Part shown: positions 30,581-38,104 of the stretch, piece by piece
Numbering within the stretch: the first letter of the stretch is position 1
Layout of the letters: each line of letters begins with the position of its first letter
IMG/VR virus record: IMGVR_UViG_3300032753_000003
Location: 1-64,000 of that record
Length of the DNA: 64,000 bases
Strand: one strand, 5' to 3'
Source: a virus
Program-made: the position numbers and the translations under genes
Notes under the pieces: model-generated
The model's input: the letters and a program-made list of their open reading frames with translations, nothing else
What the model was told of the DNA's origin: nothing
Databases searched by the model: none

Positions 30581-31044
30581 CACAGCCACCTCAGCTTGAA
30601 CAACATAGCATGTTCAGGTGTAAATGGCCAAGTGATATGGTTTTCGGCTAACCATTGTTCAACTGAATCAGTAATGTTGTTGTTATTGATCCACCACGCT
30701 AGACGGCCATCCGACCAAATAATTGCAGGTCCGTCGGCCCGATGGTGTTGACCATCGCAATACCATTCTTGTCGGCCGTTTTGGTAGATAACAGCAGGCC
30801 CGTCTGTGCGATGCAGCTGACCATTGCGATACCATCGCTGATCGACATTTGGATATATCATAGCAGGTCCGTCCTCGCGGTGCAGCTTGCCATCGTGATA
30901 CCATCCCTGATATCCATCTGGATATATGATCGCAGGTCCATCCTCGCGATGCAGCTGACCTGCACTATTGCGCCACTGACCCTCGGCGTTTTGCCACCTG
31001 TTGATGCCATTTTCTCCCACAACAAAGGTTGACTCGTCTGTCAT
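30580..31044 (-). CDS. LHREDGPA-repeat protein with FxLxW C-terminus, 154 aa
   Basis: ATGA-coupled start at 31044. It contains four MORN/YwqK-like repeats of about 22 residues (GQLHREDGPAIIYPDG, GKLHREDGPAMIYPN, GQLHRTDGPAVIYQNG, GQHHRADGPAIIWSDG) followed by VEQWLAENHITWPF and the family end TPEHAMLFKLRWL. It is thus a fusion of two modules. 115 bases of the repeat region are almost identical to DNA in the gene at 48690-49673. LHREDGPA repeats are known from bacteria, phages and giant viruses, without assigned function. Confidence 0.75.
   Translation of the reverse strand: MTDESTFVVGENGINRWQNAEGQWRNSAGQLHREDGPAIIYPDGYQGWYHDGKLHREDGPAMIYPNVDQRWYRNGQLHRTDGPAVIYQNGRQEWYCDGQHHRADGPAIIWSDGRLAWWINNNNITDSVEQWLAENHITWPFTPEHAMLFKLRWL
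30862..30976 (-). repeat. 115-bp inverted duplicate of 49256-49370
   Basis: The reverse complement of this segment matches 49256-49370 at 114 of 115 positions (one A/G difference). It encodes the first LHREDGPA repeats in both genes; identity stops abruptly on both sides. Confidence 0.9.
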
Positions 31045-31454
31045 AGCCACCTCAGCGTGAACAACATACAATCGTGATCATTTTTGAACCAAAGTATACC
31101 GTTATCAAATACGTATCCAGAGTTGCCAAACTGCTGATTACACCATGCGATACAATCCATATCTTGATCAAATGCGGTAAAATTACATGGCACATATGGA
31201 TATTTTGCTTGGAGAAAGTCATTAACAGTTTGACTCTTCTTGCGATTGTTCAAACGCAGAAACACTCGGTAATGCATCGCAGTCATCTTGATGCGCGGAT
31301 AGTACCTATACCTCATGAATGTAGATCCGCTAGGACCGATCATTGACTGTACGCCAATTATCGAATTGGCTATGATAGTGGGCATAACTTGCCTGATTAC
31401 AGGAATCAATACCGAGTTTGGAGGTATAGTACCAGATAATAAACCTGTTGTCAT
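31041..31454 (-). CDS. FxLxW-family protein with long N-terminal domain, 137 aa
   Basis: ATGA-coupled start at 31454. The N-terminal half contains YRVFLRLNNRKKSQTVNDFL, shared with the truncated gene at the right edge of the window (YKVFVRLNNRRKTQGIEDFI), so the two are direct paralogues. Then CIAWCNQQFGNSGYVFD and ILWFKNDHDCMLFTLRWL. Confidence 0.72.
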   Translation of the reverse strand: MTTGLLSGTIPPNSVLIPVIRQVMPTIIANSIIGVQSMIGPSGSTFMRYRYYPRIKMTAMHYRVFLRLNNRKKSQTVNDFLQAKYPYVPCNFTAFDQDMDCIAWCNQQFGNSGYVFDNGILWFKNDHDCMLFTLRWL

Positions 31455-31687
31455 GCCCATCTCAATTTAAACAGCACAGCATGGTCATGACTTTCAAACT
31501 CCCCTACTGTTGTAACTTTGGAGTTGGGATTTAGATCATTATACCACACTCGCCAATTGGGACCTATCAATCCAATTGGAAGATATCTGCCCATGATATC
31601 CAACTGCACCGGTCCTCCCATATTCTCAATTAACCAAGGTTCCATATGGTCGAGATGCGTGAACGGTATAACAACTTTATAAGTCAT
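31451..31687 (-). CDS. FxLxW-family protein, 78 aa
   Basis: ATGA-coupled start. MEPWLIENMGGPVQLD takes the place of the WC motif; the end is TTVGEFESHDHAVLFKLRWA. Confidence 0.68.
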   Translation of the reverse strand: MTYKVVIPFTHLDHMEPWLIENMGGPVQLDIMGRYLPIGLIGPNWRVWYNDLNPNSKVTTVGEFESHDHAVLFKLRWA

Positions 31688-31902
31688 AGCCATGTCAAGA
31701 TGAACTCAGTTTTGCAATTCGCGTGTCTGAATACGAATCCAGCTACAAGTAGATCCCATTCTCCATTTGGGTTAGTATTAGAGATAGCAGCGCCCCACTT
31801 CTCATGGCACCACAGGCGCATACGCATTAATGAGTGATAATCATCAAATGCACCTTGCACTAGATGTAATTCCTCGCCCCGATATGTGATTGTTGATCCC
31901 AT
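31684..31902 (-). CDS. FxLxW-family protein, 72 aa
   Basis: Core LMRMRLWCHEKWGAAISN, end AGFVFRHANCKTEFILTWL. The start ATG follows the previous stop by one base. Confidence 0.68.
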   Translation of the reverse strand: MGSTITYRGEELHLVQGAFDDYHSLMRMRLWCHEKWGAAISNTNPNGEWDLLVAGFVFRHANCKTEFILTWL

Positions 31903-31903
31903 A

Positions 31904-32098
31904 TTATACCCAAGCTAATTTAAACATCATAGCAAATTCGTAATCATAAAATTCAAAACACAATCTATTGCTCCAATAGAACCAATAGAAGTCAACGGTA
32001 TGAACAAGACCGCGGTCTTCGCACCAACAAGTTGCATCTACAGCCAATTGGTCTGTGATATTGCTTCTACCTCTGTGTTCAAACTTCACAACAACCAT
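31904..32098 (-). CDS. FxLxW-family protein, 64 aa
   Basis: Core VDATCWCEDRGLVHTVDFYW and end CFEFYDYEFAMMFKLAWV. First intact member of the array, downstream of the amber-interrupted copy at 32126-32287. Confidence 0.67.
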   Translation of the reverse strand: MVVVKFEHRGRSNITDQLAVDATCWCEDRGLVHTVDFYWFYWSNRLCFEFYDYEFAMMFKLAWV

Positions 32099-32125
32099 GT
32101 AAAATTCAATGCAACTACAATTCCT

Positions 32126-32287
32126 CTATGCCCATCTCATAATAAACGCGATACGATCCTCGTCAGTCTCAAAGATAAAATATGTTCCAACTCTTGTACA
32201 AGGTATACCCTCATCCTAACACCACTGTCGTATTTCTGCTAGTTGATAAACTAGATTGGGTGCATGGTATCTATAGTTGATATTCAA
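32126..32287 (-). pseudogene. FxLxW-family gene interrupted by one in-frame TAG
   Basis: From a possible TTG start at 32287: NINYRYHAPNLVYQL, AEIRQWC, TAG (32216-32218), DEGIPCTRVGTYFIFET, DEDRIAFIMRWA, TAG. The amber falls directly after the WC of the family core (compare WCEDRG in the next gene). It is the first member behind the -10 element at 32307. No ATG start is visible. The 317 bases 32099-32415 otherwise hold only this copy, the promoter and two hairpins. Confidence 0.6.
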
Positions 32288-32306
32288 AATTGATATCCAT
32301 ATTAAA

Positions 32307-32312
32307 ATTATA
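32307..32312 (-). promoter_or_regulatory. -10 element TATAAT for the FxLxW array
   Basis: Minus-strand TATAAT in TATGTATAATTTTAATATGG, about 20 bases before the first array gene. A -35 is only weakly visible (ATTACC at a spacing of 16). Confidence 0.45.
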
Positions 32313-32333
32313 CATAATATAAATATGTGGTAA

Positions 32334-32382
32334 TTGAAGATGTATCAGATCTTCAAAACACAGCACGGAGATACTGTGCTGT
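32334..32382. promoter_or_regulatory. Two hairpins between the array promoter and the homing endonuclease
   Basis: TTGAAGAT/ATCTTCAA (32334-32341/32349-32356) and ACAGCAC/GTGCTGT (32360-32366/32376-32382) are perfect stems. They could terminate transcription or structure the leader of the plus-strand endonuclease at 32416. Neither is followed by a long T run. Confidence 0.45.
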
Positions 32383-32415
32383 CCCACATTGTTAATATAT
32401 ACGGAGGAAATAATT

Positions 32416-33246
32416 ATGTCAATGATATTGTGTGCATATGGGTGTGGAAATGTTGCAATATATTTCAATCGGCAACAAGTAGGTAGATGTTCATTTAGGC
32501 CTAGCGTTTGTGAAGGTATACGCGCCCGCGCCAAACAATCTATCAAAAATAGATACGCATCAAAAACTGAAGAAGAGAAACAGTTAATTAAAAATCGCAG
32601 GTTAGCAACAAATATTAAAAAATATGGTGTTGCTAATGTATCTTCAGTTGAATCAGTTAAACTTAAAAAAGAACAAACTTTTTTAGACAAGTTTGGTACT
32701 ACTAACCCGTCCCAAAACACAGATATACGCGCAAAAATTAAAGATAAGATGCCTGTAGTTCTTAAGAAACGTAAAAAAACTAATTTAGATAGATATGGAG
32801 TTGAGCACTACTCTAGTACAGAGGAATTTAAATCTAGACGTAAAATAACCTGGACCAAAAGATACGGAGCAGATAATCCAAGTAAAAATAATAATATCAA
32901 AGACAAAATTATGAAAGGACAGGATCATAGAAGAACTAACAAGATAATTATTTTAAATGGACAAATTGTTAGAGTACAAGGTTATGAAGATCAAGTTATA
33001 CGAGATTTAATAAAATCTGGAATTTCAGAATCTGAGATAATATGTGATAGGGATAGGATACCAAAGATATCATATACCATAGATAATAAAGTTAGAACCT
33101 ATTACCCTGATATATATCTTCCTAGATATAACATTTTGATAGAAGTTAAATCGTTATACACTTGGAAGAAATATAAGGCTATTAATATTGCTAAAATTAG
33201 TTCTGCTAAACATGCAGGATATAATGTACGTGTGGCTATACGTTAG
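32416..33246 (+). CDS. PD-(D/E)XK-type homing endonuclease
   Basis: 276 residues; start at 32416 after GGAGGA. N-terminal Cys-containing segment (LCAYGCGN...GRCSF), then three or four repeated DNA-binding motifs of the type KKYGVANVSS, KFGTTNPSQN, RYGVEHYSS and RYGADNPSK, and a C-terminal PD-(D/E)XK nuclease (YYPDIYLPRYNILIEVKS). The KYGxxNPSQ repeats also occur in the ligase-intein endonuclease at 34189. It is encoded opposite to, and overlaps by four bases, the 3' end of the ligase C-part, so it seems to be inserted next to its presumed target. Confidence 0.85.
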   Translation: MSMILCAYGCGNVAIYFNRQQVGRCSFRPSVCEGIRARAKQSIKNRYASKTEEEKQLIKNRRLATNIKKYGVANVSSVESVKLKKEQTFLDKFGTTNPSQNTDIRAKIKDKMPVVLKKRKKTNLDRYGVEHYSSTEEFKSRRKITWTKRYGADNPSKNNNIKDKIMKGQDHRRTNKIIILNGQIVRVQGYEDQVIRDLIKSGISESEIICDRDRIPKISYTIDNKVRTYYPDIYLPRYNILIEVKSLYTWKKYKAINIAKISSAKHAGYNVRVAIR

Positions 33247-34187
33247 ATCTTTTGTCCCGGGTCAAATCCTCTAAATGCAACAAATACAGGAAACCTCAAA
33301 CTATACGTATCAGAGTTCTGATTCTGTGTGAGACAGTCTCCCTTAATTTCAACAATTTGGCCAATTACCTGATCTTGGTTGTTCCAGATCTGATCACGCA
33401 GCTCTTCAGTATAACCGCCACCTACAGTAACTTCAATGATCTTACCTTGATCTTCTCCTCGGCAGATTAGACCACCTAATGTATTTTTGAACTTACTCTC
33501 TGGTTTGCCAGGTTCAACTCCGATAACTTCTAAATCTACAGAATATACCGGTTTAATTTTCAACCAGGCATCTGTACGTTTAGTCTTATATGTGGCATTA
33601 GGGTCCTTGATCATAATTCCTTCTAGTCCTTGGCTTAACGTGTCGTTGTTGAATTCCTTGAACTGCTTCTGACCCTCAGGAGTCTCTAGATCCACAGCCA
33701 TCTTGGGAATAACATACACGCGCTCGCCACAATGCTCTGCCAGCAGCGGCACAAATCCAGTCAACACTTCATGCCGCTGAGTCTGAGTCAGCAGGCATTC
33801 ACCTGCAACAAAGTCCTTGAGCGGGACAATATCAAACAGTGCCAGCTTGGCATCGGAGGTGTCAACATCCTCTTTGCGATTCAGCTGCTTCATCAAAGAT
33901 TGGAAACTGCGGCTGACCATTTCGCCGTCAAACACCACGCTCTGTTTGAGCTTGGGTAGCAGCTTGGCCATTGATGCCGCAATAGTCTCAAAACGATCGT
34001 TCTGCCTACCATCGCGACTGTATTGAGTAACAGTGTTGTTCTCAACATCGAGGATGGTGATCATTCGGCAGTTGTGGACGAGCACATTGTTTGCAAAGAA
34101 ATTACTGACATCATCTACCTCCAGATCGTACCGATCGAGGTTGACATCTAACTCTTCAATCCTGGATATTGCCGCTATGTTTTTCAT
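33243..34187 (-). CDS. 30: DNA ligase C-terminal part with C-intein (split intein)
   Basis: 314 residues. Residues 1-39 are a C-terminal split intein (MKNIAAISRIEEL, RYDLEVDDVSNFFANNVLVHN with the terminal Asn), ending at the splice site HN/C. The C-extein begins CRMITILDV, i.e. directly after ligase motif I, and carries motif III (VVFDGEMVS), IIIa (LALFDIVPL), IV (EGIMIKDPN), V (DAWLKIKP) and the OB-fold region. Start taken at 34187, just behind the endonuclease stop. It needs the N-part at 35135-35968 to form a working ATP-dependent ligase of about 446 residues (T4 gp30: 487). Confidence 0.92.
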   Translation of the reverse strand: MKNIAAISRIEELDVNLDRYDLEVDDVSNFFANNVLVHNCRMITILDVENNTVTQYSRDGRQNDRFETIAASMAKLLPKLKQSVVFDGEMVSRSFQSLMKQLNRKEDVDTSDAKLALFDIVPLKDFVAGECLLTQTQRHEVLTGFVPLLAEHCGERVYVIPKMAVDLETPEGQKQFKEFNNDTLSQGLEGIMIKDPNATYKTKRTDAWLKIKPVYSVDLEVIGVEPGKPESKFKNTLGGLICRGEDQGKIIEVTVGGGYTEELRDQIWNNQDQVIGQIVEIKGDCLTQNQNSDTYSLRFPVFVAFRGFDPGQKI

Positions 34188-34188
34188 G

Positions 34189-35070
34189 TTACTCTGTCTT
34201 TCTGGTAAAGGTATTATATAACATCTTGGTGATGTCGTCAAACGATTTCTTTATATCATTCTCCCATAACACAATTACCTTTACACCAAATGATTCTATA
34301 TGAGATTGTCGATGACTATCAATGTCCCATATTTCTTGGGCGGTAGTTAGGCCAATGAACAGATGTATCACATCGCTAGCATAATATATGTTAGGGTTTG
34401 CGTGCCAATAATCCCCGTATATTTCAATCACTGTATTGTAAGCGTCTATCCAAATATCAACTATAGGCGAATATATGCGATTGTTAGCCGCAACAGGTTT
34501 AGGAAATAGGTTAGGCTTCTCGTTTTCATGTTCGATACCAACCGAGGTCAACCAGTTTGATATCTTTCTATGAGGTACAGACAGAGTTGTGTTGCCGCGA
34601 TACCTCGGAAGATATCTGGCATTGGTCACACCATAATTTATAAACATAGTGTCTTTAATTTTAGAAATAATTTCGGGTCTCTGGGATGGGTTATCGACAC
34701 CATATCGTTCTCGGCTGACCGATAGCTTTCTATCTTTAACATGTTGCGACTGCGATACATTGTCCACACCATACGTGTTTCTCACTGTTTCTTTATATTT
34801 CTGCCTTGTTTCCGGGGATCTTGCAGCATCCTTTATCGATAAAGTCTTTACGCCTCTGATTCTACACCAATCACGTAACCAGTCGCCGCTGATTTTCTGA
34901 CCAGCCCATTGTATGCTAGTTGTCTGCAAGCCATAAATGCTTCGACGCTCTATCATCAACCATTGTATCAGTTCTTTTTCAAATGGTTCCAGCTTTTTTT
35001 GGGCTTTCATAGTCCTGCATTCATGTGTGACACTGATGTTTGATTTCCGACAATAGATGCATTCTGTCAT
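34189..35070 (-). CDS. Vsr-like homing endonuclease between the ligase intein halves
   Basis: 293 residues from ATG 35070 (AGAGG upstream). A TTG start at 35163 inside the N-part is possible but less likely. N-terminal zinc finger (CIYCRKSNISVTHEC), repeats NTYGVDNVSQS, RYGVDNPSQR and NYGVTNARYL, then the nuclease core YSPIVDIWIDAYNTVIEIYGDYWHANP with the EDxHD-like IEIYGDYWH. Vsr-like enzymes in this position are known from fractured genes with split inteins in environmental phages. It lies between the N- and C-intein genes on the same strand, so all three are probably one transcript. Confidence 0.88.
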   Translation of the reverse strand: MTECIYCRKSNISVTHECRTMKAQKKLEPFEKELIQWLMIERRSIYGLQTTSIQWAGQKISGDWLRDWCRIRGVKTLSIKDAARSPETRQKYKETVRNTYGVDNVSQSQHVKDRKLSVSRERYGVDNPSQRPEIISKIKDTMFINYGVTNARYLPRYRGNTTLSVPHRKISNWLTSVGIEHENEKPNLFPKPVAANNRIYSPIVDIWIDAYNTVIEIYGDYWHANPNIYYASDVIHLFIGLTTAQEIWDIDSHRQSHIESFGVKVIVLWENDIKKSFDDITKMLYNTFTRKTE

Positions 35071-35134
35071 TGGCAACCTCTTGTAATTGACAAGAGTATT
35101 TATGCTAGATTCGAAACTAGACGGCGTATATCCA

Positions 35135-35968
35135 TCATGTATCTTGCAACAGTTTATCGCCAATCATCAATAAATCAACTCGTCTCCAACATTTTAATAG
35201 GGGTAACCAAACCAGATGATTTCCAGTCAAAGGTGGCAGCATATTCCCATTTTCAAGCGTTATTCTGTACCATTTAACCGATGTGTCGTTGATATCAGAA
35301 CCGTTCTTTGCCCAATTAAGTATCTTATTGTATTCTATTTTGCCGGTAGATGGATTAAATGATTTGATCCTACCTTCTATGCGGTTTTCAACTACTTCAG
35401 CGATAGTCACACGTCGACCGTCTTCAAACTCAATGGTCCAGCTTGCTGATAAACAGCCGTCCAGCTTGGGATCCAGCAGTTTGATACCAGACAACTTCTT
35501 GGGATGGTCCTCACCATTCTTGGCCAACTGGCAGCTGAATACAGGGATAATGTAATCAACCGCGCCAACCTTCTCGAGAATCTTGTTGATGGTTGCTTCA
35601 GTGACACCGCACTTGAGATCCTTGAGTAGAATTCTACGATACCAACTGTTCCAATCCTTGACTGAACTTGCGTCAGCAGCAGCACGCAGCACATCGCGGG
35701 CACTGTTACCAGTAAGCTCGCGATGCTGTAGCTTGTGAGCAATGTCCTTGAACTTGGTCCAATTCATAGTGGATTTGAAGTTGGGATCGTCAGCGCCTTC
35801 GATCAGCGGAACCTTCTTGACTCCAAATGTAACGAGAGCATCATAGGCCATCTTGGCGCCTTCAAAGAACTCTGTACAGCCTGCATCCCAGGCGGCACGG
35901 ATAATACTCTCCTTGTCCAAACGGCCGCTGGTAGATTCAAGTTTGGCAATGATGTCTGCGGGGGTCAT
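35135..35968 (-). CDS. 30: DNA ligase N-terminal part with N-intein (split intein)
   Basis: 277 residues. Residues 1-171 are the N-terminal domain of a T4-type ligase ending in the active-site motif I LLDPKLDG (catalytic Lys168). From Cys172 on, an N-intein of 106 residues follows: CLSASWTIEFEDGRR (block A) and LTGNHLVWLPLLKCW (block B-like with the conserved His). The extein break is therefore directly after KLDG, the most conserved point of the enzyme, as is usual for inteins. The N-part alone lacks catalysis, so trans-splicing is required. Confidence 0.92.
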   Translation of the reverse strand: MTPADIIAKLESTSGRLDKESIIRAAWDAGCTEFFEGAKMAYDALVTFGVKKVPLIEGADDPNFKSTMNWTKFKDIAHKLQHRELTGNSARDVLRAAADASSVKDWNSWYRRILLKDLKCGVTEATINKILEKVGAVDYIIPVFSCQLAKNGEDHPKKLSGIKLLDPKLDGCLSASWTIEFEDGRRVTIAEVVENRIEGRIKSFNPSTGKIEYNKILNWAKNGSDINDTSVKWYRITLENGNMLPPLTGNHLVWLPLLKCWRRVDLLMIGDKLLQDT

Positions 35969-35989
35969 GGGATCTCCTTTTGATGATGC

Positions 35990-36017
35990 ACTATAACATC
36001 TGTACTAGAGATGTCAA
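35990..36017 (-). promoter_or_regulatory. Early promoter, TTGACA-16-TATAGT
   Basis: Minus-strand TTGACA (36012-36017) and TATAGT (35990-35995), followed by AAGGAGATC before the ligase N-part. Confidence 0.75.
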
Positions 36018-36026
36018 CCAAGATGG

Positions 36027-36404
36027 TTATGCCGGCTGTGCTGAAATTACCAACCAGCTGCGCTCGCCAAAGCCGTCGTGGTCTTCAGTCACAGTTACCT
36101 TCAACCCATTGAGCTGCATTTTATAGAGGAAGTCAACCCAAACGGTAAGAAACTTGTTGCTCCGTTCAAACTGAACATCCCTGATCCACTTGATCGTATC
36201 ATAGTCATTGACTTTGATGCTGGGGATCTGTCCAGCTTCAATCGATTCTGTTATTTGGTAAGCTAGATCATTAACCAACCGTTGGACCTTCTTCATTTCT
36301 TTGTCCGATGCCCGTTGCTGAGCCTCTTCCTTGGCCTTTGCAGCACGAGCAGCAGATTCTTCTTTTTCCTGAATAATCAGTTTAAGCTTGTCACCGAGGT
36401 TCAT
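36027..36404 (-). CDS. Hypothetical protein, 125 aa
   Basis: Start at 36404 (AAGGAGTCAACT upstream); the longer upstream frame is not coding. An N-terminal basic-acidic coiled-coil-like helix (KLIIQEKEESAARAAKAKEE) precedes a compact domain with NDYDTIKWIRDVQF and KFLTVWVDFLYK. Function unknown. Adjacent early genes are small unknowns. Confidence 0.6.
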   Translation of the reverse strand: MNLGDKLKLIIQEKEESAARAAKAKEEAQQRASDKEMKKVQRLVNDLAYQITESIEAGQIPSIKVNDYDTIKWIRDVQFERSNKFLTVWVDFLYKMQLNGLKVTVTEDHDGFGERSWLVISAQPA

Positions 36405-36414
36405 AGTTGACTCC

Positions 36415-36741
36415 TTACGCTGCGATGAGATCAAAGCCAATGCTGGCCACAACGTGCCGCTGACCATTGGGGTCCTCAACAATGTCGCCAACTGAAACAC
36501 TGTGCATGCGACTGATGCGCGTGATCTTGTGTTCAGGGCCCATGTTGCCAATGTGGAACACACCCTCGAGATCGTTGGCTTCAATCTCTGCTACCTTGCG
36601 ATAGAGATCCATCTCAAGTCCCAGCCGCGGATTTCCCAACATGCTGGTCATCTTGGCATGAAATTCGGGTACTTCCTGACCAGCATTAACACGATCAATC
36701 TGGGTGTTGCTAAGCTGAATCTGGTAAATGGAATAGCGCAT
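36415..36741 (-). CDS. Conserved early phage protein, 108 aa
   Basis: Begins MRYSIYQIQLSNTQIDRVN and ends with a small beta barrel-like part (SVSVGDIVEDPNGQRHVVAS). Proteins of this layout appear in many phages with no function assigned. It is first behind the promoter at 36769-36796, with AAGGAG before the ATG. Confidence 0.65.
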   Translation of the reverse strand: MRYSIYQIQLSNTQIDRVNAGQEVPEFHAKMTSMLGNPRLGLEMDLYRKVAEIEANDLEGVFHIGNMGPEHKITRISRMHSVSVGDIVEDPNGQRHVVASIGFDLIAA

Positions 36742-36768
36742 GTTGCAACTCCTTGCGTTTGATGCTGT

Positions 36769-36796
36769 ACTATAGCATCTAAAACTCGCTTGTCAA
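36769..36796 (-). promoter_or_regulatory. Early promoter, TTGACA-16-TATAGT
   Basis: Minus-strand TTGACA at 36791-36796 and TATAGT at 36769-36774, identical in both hexamers and spacing to the ligase promoter. Confidence 0.75.
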
Positions 36797-37011
36797 CCAA
36801 AATCTACCAAAACTTTGTCTAATTCTACAGGAGTTATCTGTATAATAGTCCTAGGCTCAGCCAAACCCATAACATAGTGATATTGTGGAAATTGTGCGTA
36901 AAATTCTTTTGCACGCAATTCATCTGAGAATATAGCCAATATGGTTGTGTTGCTAGAACTCCATACATGCGGATTTGTGGTACGTTCAGCAATCCATACT
37001 GTACGGGTCAT
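36793..37011 (-). CDS. Hypothetical protein, 72 aa
   Basis: Start at 37011, one base after the previous stop. MTRTVWIAERTTNPHVW, then FSDELRAKEFYAQFPQYHYV, a short alpha/beta fold. It is coupled to the FxLxW gene upstream but lacks that ending. Confidence 0.58.
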   Translation of the reverse strand: MTRTVWIAERTTNPHVWSSSNTTILAIFSDELRAKEFYAQFPQYHYVMGLAEPRTIIQITPVELDKVLVDFG

Positions 37012-37012
37012 A

Positions 37013-37237
37013 TTATTGCCAAACCAACTTGAAGGCAACAAAATCGCTACGCTTTTCAAATCTCACAGTATATTTTCCTAACTTGTAACTGCCTGTACAA
37101 TTGCTATGGCACCAATTCATAGCTTGAGCACGACTATGGTCATCAGAGAAGTTTAAATATTCCACAAACGGCATTTCATGTGTGAGATTTGCATCTTGTA
37201 TAACTTCCAACACAGGACCTAAAATTGAGTATGTCAT
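37013..37237 (-). CDS. FxLxW-family protein, 74 aa, isolated copy
   Basis: TGATG-coupled start. Core AQAMNWCHSNCTGSYKLG, end YTVRFEKRSDFVAFKLVWQ. It lies outside the main array among early genes. Confidence 0.68.
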   Translation of the reverse strand: MTYSILGPVLEVIQDANLTHEMPFVEYLNFSDDHSRAQAMNWCHSNCTGSYKLGKYTVRFEKRSDFVAFKLVWQ

Positions 37238-37494
37238 CAATAAGGGCCCCAGCTGCGATCTGCTGCAATCTCTTCAAACGTAAACGATCCGCCTTGGCGA
37301 TCCACTTGTCCTGCCCAGCTAGAATTTGAACTTTTGAGCTTGGCAATCTCGTCCTTGAGAGCTGCAATCTCACGGTTCTTAGCGTCAAATGCCTGAGCGA
37401 TGATTTCAGCAACACGGTCATGACCATACAAGTCGCCGTGGATATCAGCGCGAATATCCTCTTGAATTAACTGTTGGATTTCAAATTGGTCCAT
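37237..37494 (-). CDS. Hypothetical coiled-coil protein, 85 aa
   Basis: MDQFEIQQLIQEDIRADIHG, then a heptad-like helix (AKNREIAALKDEIAKLKSS), then an acidic tail. Upstream AGGAGCAGGTA serves as ribosome site. Function unknown. Confidence 0.58.
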   Translation of the reverse strand: MDQFEIQQLIQEDIRADIHGDLYGHDRVAEIIAQAFDAKNREIAALKDEIAKLKSSNSSWAGQVDRQGGSFTFEEIAADRSWGPY

Positions 37495-37503
37495 TACCTG
37501 CTC

Positions 37504-37746
37504 CTAACTGTTGTCTGCACCGTTATCAATGCTGTTGGCCCAATCGATCAGTTCAGGGCCGCTCTTGTGTTTGAATTGATATTCGTTATACACATAACCA
37601 GTCTTGGTATCCAATACATGAACCCAGTCGGCACGCCCAATATTGACGATAGCATCGAGCATTGTTTCAAACTTGCCTCGGAAGTCGTGCATACCACCTT
37701 CGGGATAATAATTGTCGCCTGTAAAAAGCCAATAACGGTTGATCAT
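37504..37746 (-). CDS. Hypothetical protein, 80 aa
   Basis: MINRYWLFTGDNYYPEGGMHDF, then IGRADWVHVLDTKTGYVYNE: a compact aromatic-rich fold seen in other T4-like phages as an early unknown. It is first behind the promoter at 37780-37807. Confidence 0.6.
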   Translation of the reverse strand: MINRYWLFTGDNYYPEGGMHDFRGKFETMLDAIVNIGRADWVHVLDTKTGYVYNEYQFKHKSGPELIDWANSIDNGADNS

Positions 37747-37779
37747 GTGTCACATCATCTCAAGTTGGTTTATAGCTGC

Positions 37780-37807
37780 ACACTAACACCTATACACAAC
37801 ATGTCAA
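37780..37807 (-). promoter_or_regulatory. Early promoter, TTGACA-16-TAGTGT
   Basis: Minus-strand TTGACA (37802-37807) and TAGTGT (37780-37785), 16-bp spacer as in neighbouring early promoters. Confidence 0.6.
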
Positions 37808-37847
37808 CCAATAATTTATAGGTAATTTACAATAATTTTTGTAATGA

Positions 37848-38084
37848 TTACAACAGATTGCGTTCTTGTAATATACGGTATACAATACGCTCTGCTCTGT
37901 CTTCTATATAACGATTTAGAGCAGTTTTTATGTCCTCTCTAGCAGGACCTAAACGTGATTCTCGTATCAACGCCTTGTGATTGTAATTGCAACGATAGTT
38001 TTCTTCCCACATATCATCTTTGGCATCAATTATATTTTCAAGTGCGTTGATGATATCGTCTAGATAGTCAAAAGATTCAGCCAT
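37848..38084 (-). CDS. Hypothetical helical protein, 78 aa
   Basis: Acidic N-terminus (MAESFDYLDDIINALENIID) and a basic helix (YIEDRAERIVYRILQERNLL). The strong ribosome site TAGGAGGTAG and the promoter at 38105-38132 suggest high early expression. Function unknown. Confidence 0.6.
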   Translation of the reverse strand: MAESFDYLDDIINALENIIDAKDDMWEENYRCNYNHKALIRESRLGPAREDIKTALNRYIEDRAERIVYRILQERNLL

Positions 38085-38104
38085 GCTACTACCTCCTAGC
38101 TGGT

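Noticed and set aside
30742-31032. Plus-strand open frame over the LHREDGPA repeats
   Set aside because: Antisense of a periodic coding sequence; no start signals and no similarity to known proteins.
36405-36584. N-terminal extension of the gene ending at 36027
   Set aside because: The extra 60 codons overlap the gene at 36415-36741 in another frame, and the ATG at 36404 has a good ribosome site.
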